Source of the DNA: Serratia liquefaciens
GTDB taxonomy: Bacteria > Pseudomonadota > Gammaproteobacteria > Enterobacterales > Enterobacteriaceae
Assembly (NCBI RefSeq): GCF_027594825.1
Contig: NZ_CP088930.1
Span: 1,178,001-1,242,000 of the forward strand
Length of the DNA: 64,000 nucleotides
Direction of reading: 5' to 3'
Of the stretch, positions 19,570 through 30,366 are shown piece after piece. The first letter of the stretch is position 1. Each line of letters opens with the position of its first letter. Under the pieces are notes generated by a model that saw only the letters and a list, made by a program, of their open reading frames with translations, was not told the origin of the DNA and did not search any database. The position numbers and the translations under genes were made by a program.

Positions 19570-19584
19570 TAGGATTTTTCCTAA
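19570..19584. promoter_or_regulatory. RcsAB-like dyad upstream of the pilin-like gene and yeiR
   Basis: TAGGATTTTTCCTAA contains a perfect TAGGA / TCCTA repeat with 4-bp spacing. Its complement TTAGGAAAAATCCTA resembles the RcsAB box (TAAGAATATTCCTA type). It lies in the 318-bp gene-free region 19414-19731, about 157 bp from the pilin-like start and 148 bp from yeiR. The match is imperfect. Confidence 0.3.
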
Positions 19585-19731
19585 CAATGACCGCGATTTT
19601 GTTGCTTTAAAATGACGCATCTCAATCTGTCGGATTTGTGACTTAACGCAGGGAAAGCAGCGTCATCCGGCCAGGTGAAGTAGAATGGCCGAAGTATTGC
19701 CCCTTAAATTCATTAACATCAGGAATAATTA

Positions 19732-20706
19732 ATGACGAAAACTAACCTGATCACCGGTTTTCTCGGCAGCGGCAAAACCACCACCATCCGTCATTTGCTG
19801 GCTAACAAGCCGGAACATGAACGCTGGGCGGTGCTGGTGAATGAGTTCGGTGAAATTGGCATCGACGGCGCGTTGCTGGCTGACAGCGGCGCAGTGTTGA
19901 AGGAGATCCCTGGCGGCTGCATGTGTTGCGTGAACGGGCTGCCGATGCAGGTCGGGCTGAACATGCTGCTGCAACAAAACAAACCCGATCGCTTGCTGAT
20001 TGAACCCACCGGGCTAGGGCATCCGAAACAGATCCTGTCATTGCTGACGCAAGACAGCTACGCCGGTTGGATCGATCTGCAGGCCACGCTGTGCCTGTTG
20101 GATGCGCGCCAACTCAGCGAACCGCGCTACCGCGAGAACGAAAACTTCCGCGATCAACTGGCGGCCGCCGACATTATTCTGGCCAGCAAAAGCGACACCT
20201 ATAAGCCGCAAGATCTGCTGGCCCTGCAGCAATGGATAGAACAGGATGGTCACCAGCGTCCGCTTTATCACATTGAACGCGGTCAGGCCGATGTCGCCTG
20301 GCTCGACCAGCCTCGCACTAATCGTACAGAATTACCCGATGCACAACATCATCATAGTCATGCCAAAACGCAGGGCCTGGCCGCATTGCGGCTGCCGGAA
20401 ACCTCCCGCTGGCGTCGAGCGCTCAACCAGGGCCAGGGTTTTAACAGCTGTGGTTGGATTTTTGACGCCGACACGGTGTTCGACACCGTTGGCATTATGG
20501 AGTGGATACGTCTGGCACCGGTCGAACGCGCCAAAGGCGTGGTGCGTATTGCTGAAGGTACACTTTTAATCAACCGTCAGGGGCAAGATCTCAATATTGA
20601 AACGCGCCCTGTTGCGCCGCTGGACAGCCGAATTGAACTGATTCACAGCGAGAATGCGGACTGGAATGCGTTGCAATCCAAGCTGTTTAATATTCGTTTA
20701 AGTTGA
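19732..20706 (+). CDS. yeiR: COG0523-family Zn-binding GTPase YeiR
   Basis: A 324-residue cytosolic G3E P-loop GTPase of the CobW/COG0523 family. The Walker A is GFLGSGKTT at residues 9-17. The family metal-binding CxCC motif is at 63-66 (GGCMCCVNG). Then come IEPTGLGHP and the base-recognition motif ASKSD. A His-rich loop (DAQHHHSHAKT) lies near residue 205, followed by the CobW C-terminal domain. YeiR in E. coli binds zinc and hydrolyses GTP; a role in metal insertion is inferred. It is followed by lpxT at 52 bp, as in E. coli. Confidence 0.93.
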   Translation: MTKTNLITGFLGSGKTTTIRHLLANKPEHERWAVLVNEFGEIGIDGALLADSGAVLKEIPGGCMCCVNGLPMQVGLNMLLQQNKPDRLLIEPTGLGHPKQILSLLTQDSYAGWIDLQATLCLLDARQLSEPRYRENENFRDQLAAADIILASKSDTYKPQDLLALQQWIEQDGHQRPLYHIERGQADVAWLDQPRTNRTELPDAQHHHSHAKTQGLAALRLPETSRWRRALNQGQGFNSCGWIFDADTVFDTVGIMEWIRLAPVERAKGVVRIAEGTLLINRQGQDLNIETRPVAPLDSRIELIHSENADWNALQSKLFNIRLS

Positions 20707-20758
20707 GATCTTTACCGTTAGTGCCCTTTTACTCTTTAGACAGACTACAGGTTATGCC

Positions 20759-21463
20759 ATGACTCGCCGCAATTTACCCCTCATCATTTTCTTCAATATA
20801 TTGGGCATTGTGCTGTTCTTGTCCTGGTTCCTGCCGGCGAATCACGGTTATTGGTTTTCCCTGGACTCATCGATTTTCTTCTTTTTCAACCGCCATCTGG
20901 CAACCGATCCCGGTTTTCTGCATCTGGTGGCCATTACCAATAACCGCGCCTTTGACGTCATTTCTCTGCTGGCCATGGGGTTGCTGTACCTGTGCTTTTA
21001 CCTGCAGCAGGATGCCGCCGGCCGCCGCCGCTTGCTGGTCACCGGTGTCGTCATGCTGCTGACCGCCGTGGTGCTGAATCAGCTTGGGCACTTGTTGCCG
21101 GTCAAGCACCCCAGCCCTTCGCTGAGTTTTGAGAACATCAACCGCGTCAGCGAACTGACCGGTATTCCTACCAAAGACGCTTCTGGCGACAGCTTCCCCG
21201 GCGATCACGGCATGATGCTGATGATCTTTTCCTGCTTTATGCTGCGCTACTTTAACCGCCGCGCGTTCGCCGTCGCGCTGCTGATTACGGTGGTATTTTC
21301 ATTACCACGCGTGATGATTGGCGCACACTGGTTTACCGATATCGCCGTCGGCTCGCTGTCGGTGGTGCTGGTTGGCGCCAGTTGGTGCCTGATGACGCCG
21401 TTTAGCGATGTGCTGATCCGGGGTCTCAACCGTATGCTGCCCGGTAAGCACCGTCCAGCCTAG
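20759..21463 (+). CDS. lpxT: Lipid A 1-diphosphate synthase LpxT (PAP2 family)
   Basis: A 234-residue inner-membrane PAP2 phosphotransferase that uses undecaprenyl pyrophosphate to add a phosphate to lipid A on the periplasmic side. The three PAP2 motifs are present: KHPSPSLS, SGDSFPGDHG and RVMIGAHWFTD. Several hydrophobic helices surround them. Position between yeiR and mepS is as in E. coli. Confidence 0.92.
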   Translation: MTRRNLPLIIFFNILGIVLFLSWFLPANHGYWFSLDSSIFFFFNRHLATDPGFLHLVAITNNRAFDVISLLAMGLLYLCFYLQQDAAGRRRLLVTGVVMLLTAVVLNQLGHLLPVKHPSPSLSFENINRVSELTGIPTKDASGDSFPGDHGMMLMIFSCFMLRYFNRRAFAVALLITVVFSLPRVMIGAHWFTDIAVGSLSVVLVGASWCLMTPFSDVLIRGLNRMLPGKHRPA

Positions 21464-21497
21464 TTATAACCAAGTCATAACTATTGGTTATGATCCC

Positions 21498-21528
21498 CAG
21501 GAGGCCCGCCGGCCTCCTGAACATTTTC
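21498..21528 (+). terminator. Probable lpxT terminator
   Basis: A perfect 9-bp stem CAGGAGGCC / GGCCTCCTG with loop CGCC, followed by the weak tail AACATTTTCC. Another 8-bp dyad (ATAACCAA / TTGGTTAT, about 21467-21492) lies immediately before it. The rest of the 426-bp gap 21464-21889 is gene-free leader of mepS; I see nothing else in it. Confidence 0.6.
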
Positions 21529-21889
21529 CCACCGCATTATGTTTATTTCCCCATCAGCGCGTTAACGCTTTCGCCACCTGATTTCACGCAAAACCAGCAC
21601 AACCGACATTCAGCGTTTTTTATATGAAGTTTTACATTATGTTACATCACAAATTCATATAAAAAAGGGTGGAAAAAGGCTCGCAATCCCCAATTCGTTA
21701 CGGTAATCTCGGATGCGTTTGTGCCTGGTTTAACCTGACTCAGCTTCAAATCCACTAAAAATGTGCGTTCCAGCACGTTTTCAGAGGTAACTGATTGTCG
21801 TTAAAACAGCTGCAGATTAGTCTCGTTCCGTTTGGCATTTTTCAGGTAGCGACTGACGTCGTTAAGGACTTCAAGGGAAAACAATAACA

Positions 21890-22465
21890 ATGGTCAAATC
21901 TCAACCGTTTCTGAGATATTTTTTGCGGGTAGTACCTGCAATTGCCGCAGCGGTAATGCTCTCCGCGTGCAGCACGACTCACACTTCGAACTTGAATAAC
22001 GCACAAACTGAGATGCGTGCAGTTAATGACAAAGACGGTCTTTTACTGCAAGCCTCTCAGGATGAATTCGAAGCAATGGTCCGTAACGTTGACGTCAAGT
22101 CAAAGATTATGGATCAGTATGCAGACTGGAAAGGCGTTCGCTACCGTTTAGGCGGTGAAACCAAGCGCGGCATCGATTGCTCGGCGTTTGTACAGCGTAC
22201 TTTCCGCGAACAGTTTGGCATGGACTTACCGCGTTCGACCTATGAACAGGAAGACATGGGCAAGAAAATCTTGCGTACCAAACTGCGTCCTGGCGATCTG
22301 GTGCTGTTCCGCGCCGGCTCAACCGGGCGCCATGTCGGCATCTATTTAGGTAACGATCAATTCGTTCATGCCTCTACCAGCAACGGCGTGATGATTTCGA
22401 AACTGAGCGATAACTACTGGAATAAACGTTATCGCGAAGCCCGCCGGGTGCTTACCAGCAGCTGA
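21890..22465 (+). CDS. mepS: Murein DD-endopeptidase MepS (Spr), NlpC/P60 lipoprotein
   Basis: An outer-membrane lipoprotein of 191 residues that cleaves peptidoglycan cross-links so the wall can grow. The signal peptide ends in a lipobox with Cys27 (MLSACSTT). The NlpC/P60 domain has the catalytic Cys97 ([12 protein letters not shown]), His148 (GRHVGIYLG) and His160 (FVHAS). The start follows AAGGGAAAACAATAAC. Order lpxT-mepS-rtn matches E. coli. Confidence 0.95.
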   Translation: MVKSQPFLRYFLRVVPAIAAAVMLSACSTTHTSNLNNAQTEMRAVNDKDGLLLQASQDEFEAMVRNVDVKSKIMDQYADWKGVRYRLGGETKRGIDCSAFVQRTFREQFGMDLPRSTYEQEDMGKKILRTKLRPGDLVLFRAGSTGRHVGIYLGNDQFVHASTSNGVMISKLSDNYWNKRYREARRVLTSS

Positions 22466-22508
22466 CGGCGCATGACCTGATTGTCCTGAATACCAAACGA
22501 GCGATAGA

Positions 22509-22535
22509 ACGCTGCCTTCGGGCAGCGTTTTTTTT
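22509..22535 (+). terminator. mepS terminator
   Basis: Stem ACGCTGCC / GGCAGCGT with a TTCG tetraloop and T8 tail. Beyond it, 22536-22806 holds no gene that I recognise; it presumably contains the promoter of the next gene. Confidence 0.92.
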
Positions 22536-22806
22536 GCGCCGCTGTCTGCCCCCGGATTGAGATCTTATTATCCGTTTGCAGCGCTTTGCCTCTACCCCAG
22601 TATTTCGCGATATTATTTGTAGGAAACTACGCACCGATGAAAAACTCACCTATTATCGTCAAATGGGATAATGGTGGTTATGCCTGATTTAAACGATTAA
22701 CAACCGTTAAATAAACAGTAATGACTGCAATAGCGCCGTTGGGATATATTAGGCAGTCACTCTATAACAAAAACAAATTGATACGCCGTGCTCAGGGGGC
22801 AGGTTT

Positions 22807-24393
22807 ATGGGCTTGAAAAGGGCATTTGCACGCCACGTCTCTCACAGACGACGCAGCTTGGCTAAAAGCGCCATCGTAGCCCTGGTATTTTTTATCCTGT
22901 TCGTGGCGATTACACTCTCTTTGATTGACCACCAGCGCACCCAATATCAACACCGTGTTGAACAACGCACGCAGAAATTCACCGTCGACACGCTCAATAA
23001 CCTGACGGAAATCATGCAGCAGTTAATGCCGTTGATTGACCGCCCCTGTACCGCCAGCCAACCGGATATTACTTACCAGGCCGCTTTCCATTCCGGCGTG
23101 CGTACCTTTATGCTGGTAAAAAATGGCTTTGCCTACTGCTCTTCCGCCACCGGCGACATGATGCTGGCGCTGAAAAACATCTACCCGGAGATTGACCCCC
23201 ATCAGTCGCTGGATCTCAAACTGCAGCAAGGCACCCCGCTGGTACCGGGTAAACCGGCAGTAGCGGTGTGGTTGCGTCAGCCCGGAAAGGAAGATTCCGG
23301 CATACTGGCGACGCTGGATATCGCACTGATGCCCTATCAGCTGTTCAGCTCCAACGCCGAACGAGCGCCGGGCATCGCCATTATTCTGGGCGATCGCGCA
23401 CTGACCAGTTTTAGCCCGAACCTGATGCCGGTAAATCAGTTGCCGGACGAGAAAGCCGATCGTATCTCCATCGCCAATACGCCGATGACCATTCTGTTTT
23501 ATAACCAAAAACTCACGCCCAACGATATACGCTTGACGCTAATGGGCAGCCTGGTGCTGTCATTGATGATCGGCGTGTTGTGCTATTACATGCTGTTGCT
23601 GCGCCAAAGTCCGGAACGCGCACTGATGCGCGGCATCAAGCGCAATGAATTCTTTATCGAATACCAGCCGGTGTTCCATACCCAAAGTGGCACCATCGGC
23701 GGGCTGGAGGCCCTTATCCGTTGGCAGCATCCGATCGAGGGCCGCATCCCACCCGATCTGTTTATTCCCTATGCCGAAAGCGAAGGTCTGATTGTTCCGT
23801 TAACCCGCCATCTGTTCCGCCTGATTGCCGAAGATGCGCCAAAGCTGGCGACGGCGCTACCGCAGGGGGCAAAGCTCGGTCTGAACATCTCCCCTTCCCA
23901 CCTTGGCACCCCCTCCTTCCACCACGACGTGTATGAATTGCTGGCGCAACTGCCGGGCGATTACTTTACGCTGGTGTTTGAAATTACCGAGCGCGGCATG
24001 GTGGAAGAAGGCAACGCGCTGGCGGAGTTCGACTGGCTGCACCAACAGGGCATTGAAATCGCCATTGATGATTTCGGTACCGGCCACAGCGCACTGATCT
24101 ATCTGGAACGCTTTAGCATGGACTACCTGAAAATCGACCGAGGCTTCGTTAACTCCATTGGCCGCGATACGGTCACCGCCCCGGTATTGGACGCGGTAAT
24201 TTCGCTGGCGAAAAAGCTGAAAATGCAAACCGTGGCGGAAGGCGTAGAAACCGCAGAACAGGTGAGTTTCCTGCAGGAACAGGACGTTAATTTTATGCAG
24301 GGTTACTATTACAGCAAACCACTGAGCATCGACAACTTCGTGGCCTTCTGCAATGCCCATACGGTCATGGATCATCAGGCGCTAAAGGGCTGA
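22807..24393 (+). CDS. pdeN: Cyclic-di-GMP phosphodiesterase PdeN (Rtn), CSS-EAL
   Basis: An inner-membrane protein of 528 residues. An N-terminal helix (about 22-42) and a second helix (about 240-262) bracket a periplasmic CSS domain, with the CSS motif in FAYCSSATGD. The C-terminal EAL domain carries GLEALIRWQHP, EITERGM, and DDFGTGHSALIYL with KIDRGFV; the catalytic residues look intact, so c-di-GMP hydrolysis is expected. In this class, periplasmic thiol redox controls the enzyme. Formerly rtn; located between mepS and yejA as in E. coli. Confidence 0.92.
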   Translation: MGLKRAFARHVSHRRRSLAKSAIVALVFFILFVAITLSLIDHQRTQYQHRVEQRTQKFTVDTLNNLTEIMQQLMPLIDRPCTASQPDITYQAAFHSGVRTFMLVKNGFAYCSSATGDMMLALKNIYPEIDPHQSLDLKLQQGTPLVPGKPAVAVWLRQPGKEDSGILATLDIALMPYQLFSSNAERAPGIAIILGDRALTSFSPNLMPVNQLPDEKADRISIANTPMTILFYNQKLTPNDIRLTLMGSLVLSLMIGVLCYYMLLLRQSPERALMRGIKRNEFFIEYQPVFHTQSGTIGGLEALIRWQHPIEGRIPPDLFIPYAESEGLIVPLTRHLFRLIAEDAPKLATALPQGAKLGLNISPSHLGTPSFHHDVYELLAQLPGDYFTLVFEITERGMVEEGNALAEFDWLHQQGIEIAIDDFGTGHSALIYLERFSMDYLKIDRGFVNSIGRDTVTAPVLDAVISLAKKLKMQTVAEGVETAEQVSFLQEQDVNFMQGYYYSKPLSIDNFVAFCNAHTVMDHQALKG

Positions 24394-24482
24394 TCTTTTA
24401 ACTTCTTTACCCTGCGGCGCGGCGGCAAATGTTATGCTGGCCGCAGGCTTAATTGACTCTACAGCAGGAGCTTACCGTCAAG

Positions 24483-26291
24483 ATGTCCGTGCGCGTTTTT
24501 GCTGCCCTGGTGCTCTCAGCACTGAGTTTCGGTCTGCAGGCTGAAACCCTCAATGAAAGCTATGCTTTCGCCCAGCTCGGTGAGCCTAAGTACTCCACCG
24601 ACTTTAGCCATTACGACTACGTTAACCCTGCGGCGCCCAAAGGTGGCGATGTGCGACTGGCGGCGATCGGCACCTACGATAACTTTAACCGCTATGCGTC
24701 GCGCGGCGTACCCGGCGAACGTACCGACGCATTGTATGACTCTCTGTTTACCACCTCGGACGATGAAATAGGCAGCTACTACCCGCTGATTGCCGAATCC
24801 GCCCGCTTCCCGGCCGACATGCGCTGGGTAGAGATCGATATCAACGCCCGCGCCCGCTTCCACGATGGCTCGCCCATCACCGCCGCCGATGTGGCTTTCA
24901 CCTATAACAAGTTTATGACCGAAGGCGTACCCCAGTTCCGTGTGCTGTACAAAGGCATTACGGTCAAGGCTATCTCACGTCTGACGGTGCGCGTCGAATT
25001 CCCGCAGCCGGACAAAGACAAATTGCTGGGGCTGTTCGGGTTGCCAGTGTTACCGCAGAGTTTCTGGAAAGATCACAAGTTGAATGAGCCCCTGAGCACA
25101 CCGCCGCTCAGCAGCGGGCCATACAAGATTTCCAGCTACCGGCTAGGCCAATATATTACCTATCAGCGAGTGCGTGATTATTGGGCGGCTAACCTGCCGG
25201 TTAACCGTGGCCGTTTTAACTTCGACAGCATTCGCTACGACTACTACCTGGACGACAAAGTGGCGCTGGAGGCCTTTAAGGCCGGTGCCTATGACTTCCG
25301 CATCGAAGGTTCGCCGAAAAGCTGGGCAACCCAGTATCAGGGGGGCAACTTTGCCCGCAACTATATAATCAAACAGGACGAAACCAACCAGTCGGCGCAA
25401 AATACCCGCTGGATGGCCTTCAACCTTCATCGCCCGATATTTGCCGATCGCCGGGTGCGCGAAGCTATTACCCTGGCGTTCGACTTCGACTGGATGAACA
25501 AGGCGCTGTATTACGATGCCTATCAGCGCACCAACAGCTATTTCCAAAATACGCCTTACGCCGCCAGCGGTTACCCAGACGCGGCCGAATTGGCGCTGTT
25601 GGCGCCGCTGAAGGGCAAGGTACCGACGGAGGTGTTCACCAGTATCTACCAGCCACCGTCCTCCGACGGCAGCGGCAACGATCGCCAGAACCTGCTGAAA
25701 GCCACGCAGTTGTTGAAACAGGCCGGCTGGGAAGTGAAAAATCAGCGGTTGGTGAACAGCAAAACCGGCCAACCCTTCAGCTTCGAACTGATGCTGCTGA
25801 GCGGCAGCAACTTCCAGTACGTATTGCCGTTCCAGCACAACCTGAAACGGCTGGGCATCGATATGCAGATCCGTGAAATCGATGCCACTCAGTACACCCG
25901 TCGCATGCGCGAACGTGATTTCGATATGATGGCCACGGTATATATGGCCATGCCGTTCCCCAGCGCCGATTTGAAAATACTCTGGGATTCTGAATACATT
26001 AACTCCAGCTATAACCGGCCTGGTGTGAGCGATCCGGCCGTCGACAGTCTGGTCAGACAGATTGCCGCGCACCAGGGTGACGAGAAAGCCCTGCTGCCGC
26101 TGGGCAGAGCGTTGGATCGGGTACTGACCTGGAACATGTACATGCTGCCGATGTGGTATTCCAATCACGATCGCTACGCCTACTGGGACAAGTTCTCCAC
26201 GCCGCCTATTCGCCCGGCCTATGTGATCGGCTTCGATAACTGGTGGTTTGACGTCAACAAGGCGGCGCGTTTGCCGACTCAACAACAATAA
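24483..26291 (+). CDS. yejA: Periplasmic peptide-binding protein YejA
   Basis: Substrate-binding protein (SBP family 5) of the YejABEF ABC importer, 602 residues. A Sec signal peptide ([20 protein letters not shown], then ETLNESYAF) leads into the family domain; [40 protein letters not shown] and [11 protein letters not shown] match E. coli YejA. ATG at 24483 gives a normal signal peptide; TTG at 24453 would add ten residues, but the AGGAG at 24466 supports only the ATG. It is the first gene of the operon. In related bacteria the system takes up microcin C-type peptides. Confidence 0.93.
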   Translation: MSVRVFAALVLSALSFGLQAETLNESYAFAQLGEPKYSTDFSHYDYVNPAAPKGGDVRLAAIGTYDNFNRYASRGVPGERTDALYDSLFTTSDDEIGSYYPLIAESARFPADMRWVEIDINARARFHDGSPITAADVAFTYNKFMTEGVPQFRVLYKGITVKAISRLTVRVEFPQPDKDKLLGLFGLPVLPQSFWKDHKLNEPLSTPPLSSGPYKISSYRLGQYITYQRVRDYWAANLPVNRGRFNFDSIRYDYYLDDKVALEAFKAGAYDFRIEGSPKSWATQYQGGNFARNYIIKQDETNQSAQNTRWMAFNLHRPIFADRRVREAITLAFDFDWMNKALYYDAYQRTNSYFQNTPYAASGYPDAAELALLAPLKGKVPTEVFTSIYQPPSSDGSGNDRQNLLKATQLLKQAGWEVKNQRLVNSKTGQPFSFELMLLSGSNFQYVLPFQHNLKRLGIDMQIREIDATQYTRRMRERDFDMMATVYMAMPFPSADLKILWDSEYINSSYNRPGVSDPAVDSLVRQIAAHQGDEKALLPLGRALDRVLTWNMYMLPMWYSNHDRYAYWDKFSTPPIRPAYVIGFDNWWFDVNKAARLPTQQQ

Positions 26292-26301
26292 GGAATCTGC
26301 G

Positions 26302-27396
26302 ATGGCGGCTTATTTGATTCGCAGACTGCTGCTGATTATCCCCACCCTGTGGGCGATCATCACCATTAACTTTTTTATCGTGCAAATCGCGCCCGGCGGC
26401 CCGGTCGATCAGGCCATCGCCACTATCGAAATGGGCCAGAGCAGCGGCTTCGGTGGCGGCGGAATGGGTGAAGGCCTGGGGCATGCGCGTACCGGCGTTG
26501 CCAGTGCCACAGACAGTCAGTACCGTGGTTCCCGAGGGCTGGATCCTGAAGTGATCGCCGAAATCACCAAGCGCTATGGCTTCGACAAGCCGCTGCACGA
26601 GCGCTATTTCACCATGCTGTGGAACTATATGCGCCTCGACTTTGGCGACAGCCTGTTTCGCGGCGCGTCGGTGATGCAGCTGGTTGGCCACAGCCTGCCG
26701 GTCTCCATCACACTGGGGCTGTGGAGTACCCTGATCATTTACCTGGTGTCGATCCCGCTGGGGATCCGCAAAGCCGTACATAACGGCAGCGCCTTCGATA
26801 CCTGGAGCAGCACCCTGATTATCATCGGCTACGCCATTCCGGCCTTTCTGTTCGCCATTCTGATGATTGTGCTGTTCGCCGGCGGCAGCTACCTCGATTG
26901 GTTCCCGCTGCGCGGTCTGGTTTCCAGCAATTTCGACACCCTGCCGTGGTACGGCAAAATCACCGATTACCTGTGGCATATCACCCTGCCGGTGCTGGCG
27001 ACGGTGATTGGCGGTTTCGCCACCCTGACCATGCTGACCAAGAATTCGTTCCTCGACGAGATCCGCAAACAGTACGTGGTCACCGCTCGAGCCAAAGGAT
27101 TGGACGAAAACAAAATCCTTTACCGCCACGTGTTTCGCAATGCCATGCTGCTGGTGATCGCCGGCTTCCCGGCGACCTTTGTCAGCATGTTTTTCACCGG
27201 TTCTTTACTGATCGAGGTGATGTTCTCGCTTAACGGACTGGGCCTGTTGGGCTATGACGCCACGCTTCAGCGCGATTATCCGGTGATGTTCGGCACGCTG
27301 TATATCTTCACCCTGATTGGCCTGCTGTTGAATATTCTCAGCGATATCACCTATACCCTGGTCGATCCGCGCATTGATTTCGAGGCCCGCCAATGA
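26302..27396 (+). CDS. yejB: ABC transporter permease YejB
   Basis: Inner-membrane permease of 364 residues, identical in length to E. coli YejB. The N-terminus [19 protein letters not shown] is a typical DppB-type first helix. A periplasmic insert is glycine-rich ([14 protein letters not shown]). The BPD_transp EAA loop lies near [20 protein letters not shown]. The start at 26302 has AAGGAATCTGCG before it; the longer frame would overlap yejA by 44 bp. Confidence 0.93.
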   Translation: MAAYLIRRLLLIIPTLWAIITINFFIVQIAPGGPVDQAIATIEMGQSSGFGGGGMGEGLGHARTGVASATDSQYRGSRGLDPEVIAEITKRYGFDKPLHERYFTMLWNYMRLDFGDSLFRGASVMQLVGHSLPVSITLGLWSTLIIYLVSIPLGIRKAVHNGSAFDTWSSTLIIIGYAIPAFLFAILMIVLFAGGSYLDWFPLRGLVSSNFDTLPWYGKITDYLWHITLPVLATVIGGFATLTMLTKNSFLDEIRKQYVVTARAKGLDENKILYRHVFRNAMLLVIAGFPATFVSMFFTGSLLIEVMFSLNGLGLLGYDATLQRDYPVMFGTLYIFTLIGLLLNILSDITYTLVDPRIDFEARQ

Positions 27397-28418
27397 GCCG
27401 CTTAAGCCCGATTAACCAGGCGCGCTGGGCACGTTTTCGCAGCAACCGCCGCGGCTACTGGTCGCTGTGGATTTTTCTGGTGCTGTTTGTGCTCAGTCTG
27501 GGGGCCAACCTGATCGCCAACGACAGGCCGCTGCTGGTGCGCTACGAAGGGCGCCTGTTCCTGCCGTTTATCATCGACTACAGCGAGACCACCTTCGGCG
27601 GCGAGCTGAACACCGCCACCGACTATCAGGATCCCTTCGTAAAAAAACAGATCGACAGCCACGGCTGGGCGGTTTGGCCGCCGATACGTTTCAGTTACGA
27701 CACCATCAATTTTGCTACCGAAGTGCCCTTCCCCTCCGCGCCTTCACGCCACAATCTGTTGGGCACCGACGGTAACGGCAGCGACGTGCTGGCCCGGGTG
27801 CTGTATGGCTTTCGTATTTCGATGCTGTTCGGGCTGGCGTTGACGCTGTTTTCCAGCGTGATTGGCGTTTGCGTCGGCGCCGTACAGGGCTACTACGGCG
27901 GGCGCATAGATCTGTGGGGCCAGCGCTTTATCGAGGTGTGGTCGGGCATGCCGACGCTGTTTTTGATCATTTTGTTATCGAGCATCGTACAACCCAATTT
28001 CTGGTGGCTGCTCGGCATCACCATTTTATTCGGCTGGATGAGCCTGGTGGGCGTGGTGCGCGCCGAGTTTCTACGTACCCGCAACTACGACTATATCCGC
28101 GCCGCACGCGCCATGGGGGTACAGGACCGGGTCATTATGTATCGCCATATGCTGCCCAATGCGATGGTGGCGATGCTGACTTTCTTGCCGTTTATTTTGT
28201 GCGGCTCCATCACTACCCTGACCTCGCTCGACTTCCTGGGCTTCGGCCTGCCGATAGGCTCGCCGTCGCTCGGCGAACTGCTGCTGCAGGGCAAGAACAA
28301 CCTTCAGGCGCCGTGGCTCGGCATCACCGCTTTCCTGGTGCTGGCGGTGCTGCTGTCTTTACTCATCTTTATCGGCGAAGCGGTACGCGACGCCTTTGAC
28401 CCCAGCAAGGCGCATTAA
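27393..28418 (+). CDS. yejE: ABC transporter permease YejE
   Basis: Second permease of the peptide importer, 341 residues. DppC-type layout: N-terminal helix, large periplasmic segment, then five helices with the EAA-type loop around [20 protein letters not shown]. It overlaps the yejB stop by 4 bp (ATGA), showing translational coupling. Confidence 0.93.
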   Translation: MSRLSPINQARWARFRSNRRGYWSLWIFLVLFVLSLGANLIANDRPLLVRYEGRLFLPFIIDYSETTFGGELNTATDYQDPFVKKQIDSHGWAVWPPIRFSYDTINFATEVPFPSAPSRHNLLGTDGNGSDVLARVLYGFRISMLFGLALTLFSSVIGVCVGAVQGYYGGRIDLWGQRFIEVWSGMPTLFLIILLSSIVQPNFWWLLGITILFGWMSLVGVVRAEFLRTRNYDYIRAARAMGVQDRVIMYRHMLPNAMVAMLTFLPFILCGSITTLTSLDFLGFGLPIGSPSLGELLLQGKNNLQAPWLGITAFLVLAVLLSLLIFIGEAVRDAFDPSKAH

Positions 28419-28419
28419 T

Positions 28420-30012
28420 ATGGCTAGCACTCCTCTGCTTTCAATTCAGGATCTCGGCGTGGCTTTTCGTCAGGGAGAGGTATTGAACCCGGTGGTCAAC
28501 GGCCTTTCGTTGCAGATCGAAAAGGCAGAGACGCTGGCGTTGGTGGGTGAATCCGGTTCAGGCAAAAGCGTCACTGCGCTGTCGGTATTGCGCCTGCTGC
28601 CCTTGCCTCCGGTGGTCTATACCGCCGGCGATATCCGGTTCAACGGCAATTCGCTGCTGCATGCACCAGAGGCCGAGCTGCGCAAGGTACGCGGCAACCA
28701 GATTTCGATGATATTCCAGGAGCCGATGGTGTCGCTCAATCCGCTGCACACCATTGAAAAACAGCTGGCAGAAGTGCTGGCGTTGCATCGCGGCATGCGG
28801 CGCGACGTCGCACGCGGCGAGATCATTCAATGCCTGGATCGCGTCGGTATCCGCGATGCCAAGGGACGGTTGAAAGACTATCCGCATCAGCTTTCCGGCG
28901 GTGAGCGGCAGCGGGTGATGATCGCCATGGCGGTGCTGACCCAGCCCAAATTACTGATCGCGGATGAACCTACCACCGCGCTTGATGTGACTATCCAGGC
29001 GCAAATTCTGCTGCTGCTGAAGGAGCTGAAACAGGAAATGGGCATGGGGCTGCTGTTTATCACCCACAACCTGAATATTGTGCGTCGCCTGGCGGACAAC
29101 GTGGCGGTGATGCGCCACGGCCAATGCGTTGAGCAGAACGACCGCACCCGCCTGTTTAGCCAGCCGCAGCACCCTTACACCCAGCAATTGCTGGCGGCGG
29201 AGAACGTGGGCGATCCGCTGCCGTTGCCGGCGGATGCCGCTCCGCTGCTGAAGGTGGAAAACCTGCAGGTCAGCTTCCCGATCAAACGCGGTTTGCTGCG
29301 CCGCACGGTCGGCCATCATTATGCACTGAAGGATTTGAGTTTTGAGCTGAAGGCCGGGGAGAGCGTAGGGCTGGTGGGAGAATCCGGTTCGGGAAAAAGC
29401 ACCACCGGGCTGGCGCTATTGCGTCTGCTGAGTGCCAAAGGCGCGATGTGGTTTAACGGCCAGCCGCTGCACCAGTTCAGCATGAAACAAATGCTGCCGT
29501 ATCGCAGCCAGATGCAGATTGTGTTCCAGGATCCTTTCTCGGCGCTGAACCCCCGGCTGAACGTGCTGCAAATCATCTCCGAAGGTCTGGAAGTACACCA
29601 GAAACTGAGCGCCGAACAGCGAGAACAGCGGGTGATCGAGGTGTTGCAAGAAGTGGGATTGGACCCAGCGCTGCGCCACCGTTACCCCACCGAGTTTTCC
29701 GGTGGCCAACGCCAACGCATCGCCATCGCGCGTGCGCTGATTTTACAACCGCAGTTGCTGATCCTGGATGAACCCACCTCGTCGCTGGACAAATCGGTGC
29801 AGGCGCAAATCCTGACGTTGCTGAAATCACTGCAACAGCGCCACCGGCTGGCCTATCTGTTTATCAGCCACGATTTACAGGTGGTGCGTTCGCTGTGCCA
29901 TCAGGTCATTGTATTGCGGCAGGGAGAGGTGGTTGAGCAAGGCGATTGTCAGACGATCTTTAACTCGCCCGCCGCCGCTTATACGCAGCAGCTGTTACAG
30001 TTGGCGGACTAG
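28420..30012 (+). CDS. yejF: ABC transporter ATPase YejF (two fused nucleotide-binding domains)
   Basis: A 530-residue cytosolic ATPase with two ABC domains in one chain. Domain 1 has Walker [11 protein letters not shown], signature LSGGERQR and Walker [12 protein letters not shown]. Domain 2 has Walker [11 protein letters not shown], signature FSGGQRQR and Walker [12 protein letters not shown]. Both are intact. The start at 28420 is one base beyond the yejE stop; a longer reading from 28396 starts with a non-ATG codon and is unnecessary. Completes the yejABEF operon. Confidence 0.94.
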   Translation: MASTPLLSIQDLGVAFRQGEVLNPVVNGLSLQIEKAETLALVGESGSGKSVTALSVLRLLPLPPVVYTAGDIRFNGNSLLHAPEAELRKVRGNQISMIFQEPMVSLNPLHTIEKQLAEVLALHRGMRRDVARGEIIQCLDRVGIRDAKGRLKDYPHQLSGGERQRVMIAMAVLTQPKLLIADEPTTALDVTIQAQILLLLKELKQEMGMGLLFITHNLNIVRRLADNVAVMRHGQCVEQNDRTRLFSQPQHPYTQQLLAAENVGDPLPLPADAAPLLKVENLQVSFPIKRGLLRRTVGHHYALKDLSFELKAGESVGLVGESGSGKSTTGLALLRLLSAKGAMWFNGQPLHQFSMKQMLPYRSQMQIVFQDPFSALNPRLNVLQIISEGLEVHQKLSAEQREQRVIEVLQEVGLDPALRHRYPTEFSGGQRQRIAIARALILQPQLLILDEPTSSLDKSVQAQILTLLKSLQQRHRLAYLFISHDLQVVRSLCHQVIVLRQGEVVEQGDCQTIFNSPAAAYTQQLLQLAD

Positions 30013-30021
30013 CGGCGGGAG

Positions 30022-30366
30022 TCAGAAAGGGTATTGCGCACTCATCGGTTCGGCAATAGCGGCACCGACGTTTTTTAGCCGGCACAGGGTGGTGCTTTCG
30101 TCACAGCGTTGCACAAACAGGCAAGGCTCGCCTTCCCACTCCACGATGGCGCAGTCGACCTGAATCTCCTGCAAAGACAGATTAAGCTGCTGCATGACCT
30201 GCCAGGCGTCAGCCCCTTCATGGCTGAGCAGTTTCAGGCCAATCAGGTTGTTATCTTCGTCTATTCCACTGAGCGGGATCGGTTCAACCTTGACGCCGGT
30301 AAAACCTGATAGCCAACGATAACTTTGCGGCAAGCGATGCACTACCGAAAGTTGGATACTTTCCAC
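30022..30366 (-). CDS. yejG: Conserved small protein YejG
   Basis: A 114-residue protein that matches E. coli YejG (IQLSVVHRLPQSYRW; DNNLIGLKLLS; GEPCLFVQR; CRLKNVGAAIAEP). The start codon is GTG (complement 364-366 of the 30k block), preceded by TAGGGATTTCAT; an ATG two bases upstream is out of frame. Function is not firmly established; it is convergent with yejF, 9 bp apart. Confidence 0.88.
   Translation of the reverse strand: MESIQLSVVHRLPQSYRWLSGFTGVKVEPIPLSGIDEDNNLIGLKLLSHEGADAWQVMQQLNLSLQEIQVDCAIVEWEGEPCLFVQRCDESTTLCRLKNVGAAIAEPMSAQYPF

Noticed and set aside
25143..26288. 381-codon open frame opposite yejA
   Set aside because: Antisense shadow of a G+C-rich gene; the real product is YejA with strong family similarity.
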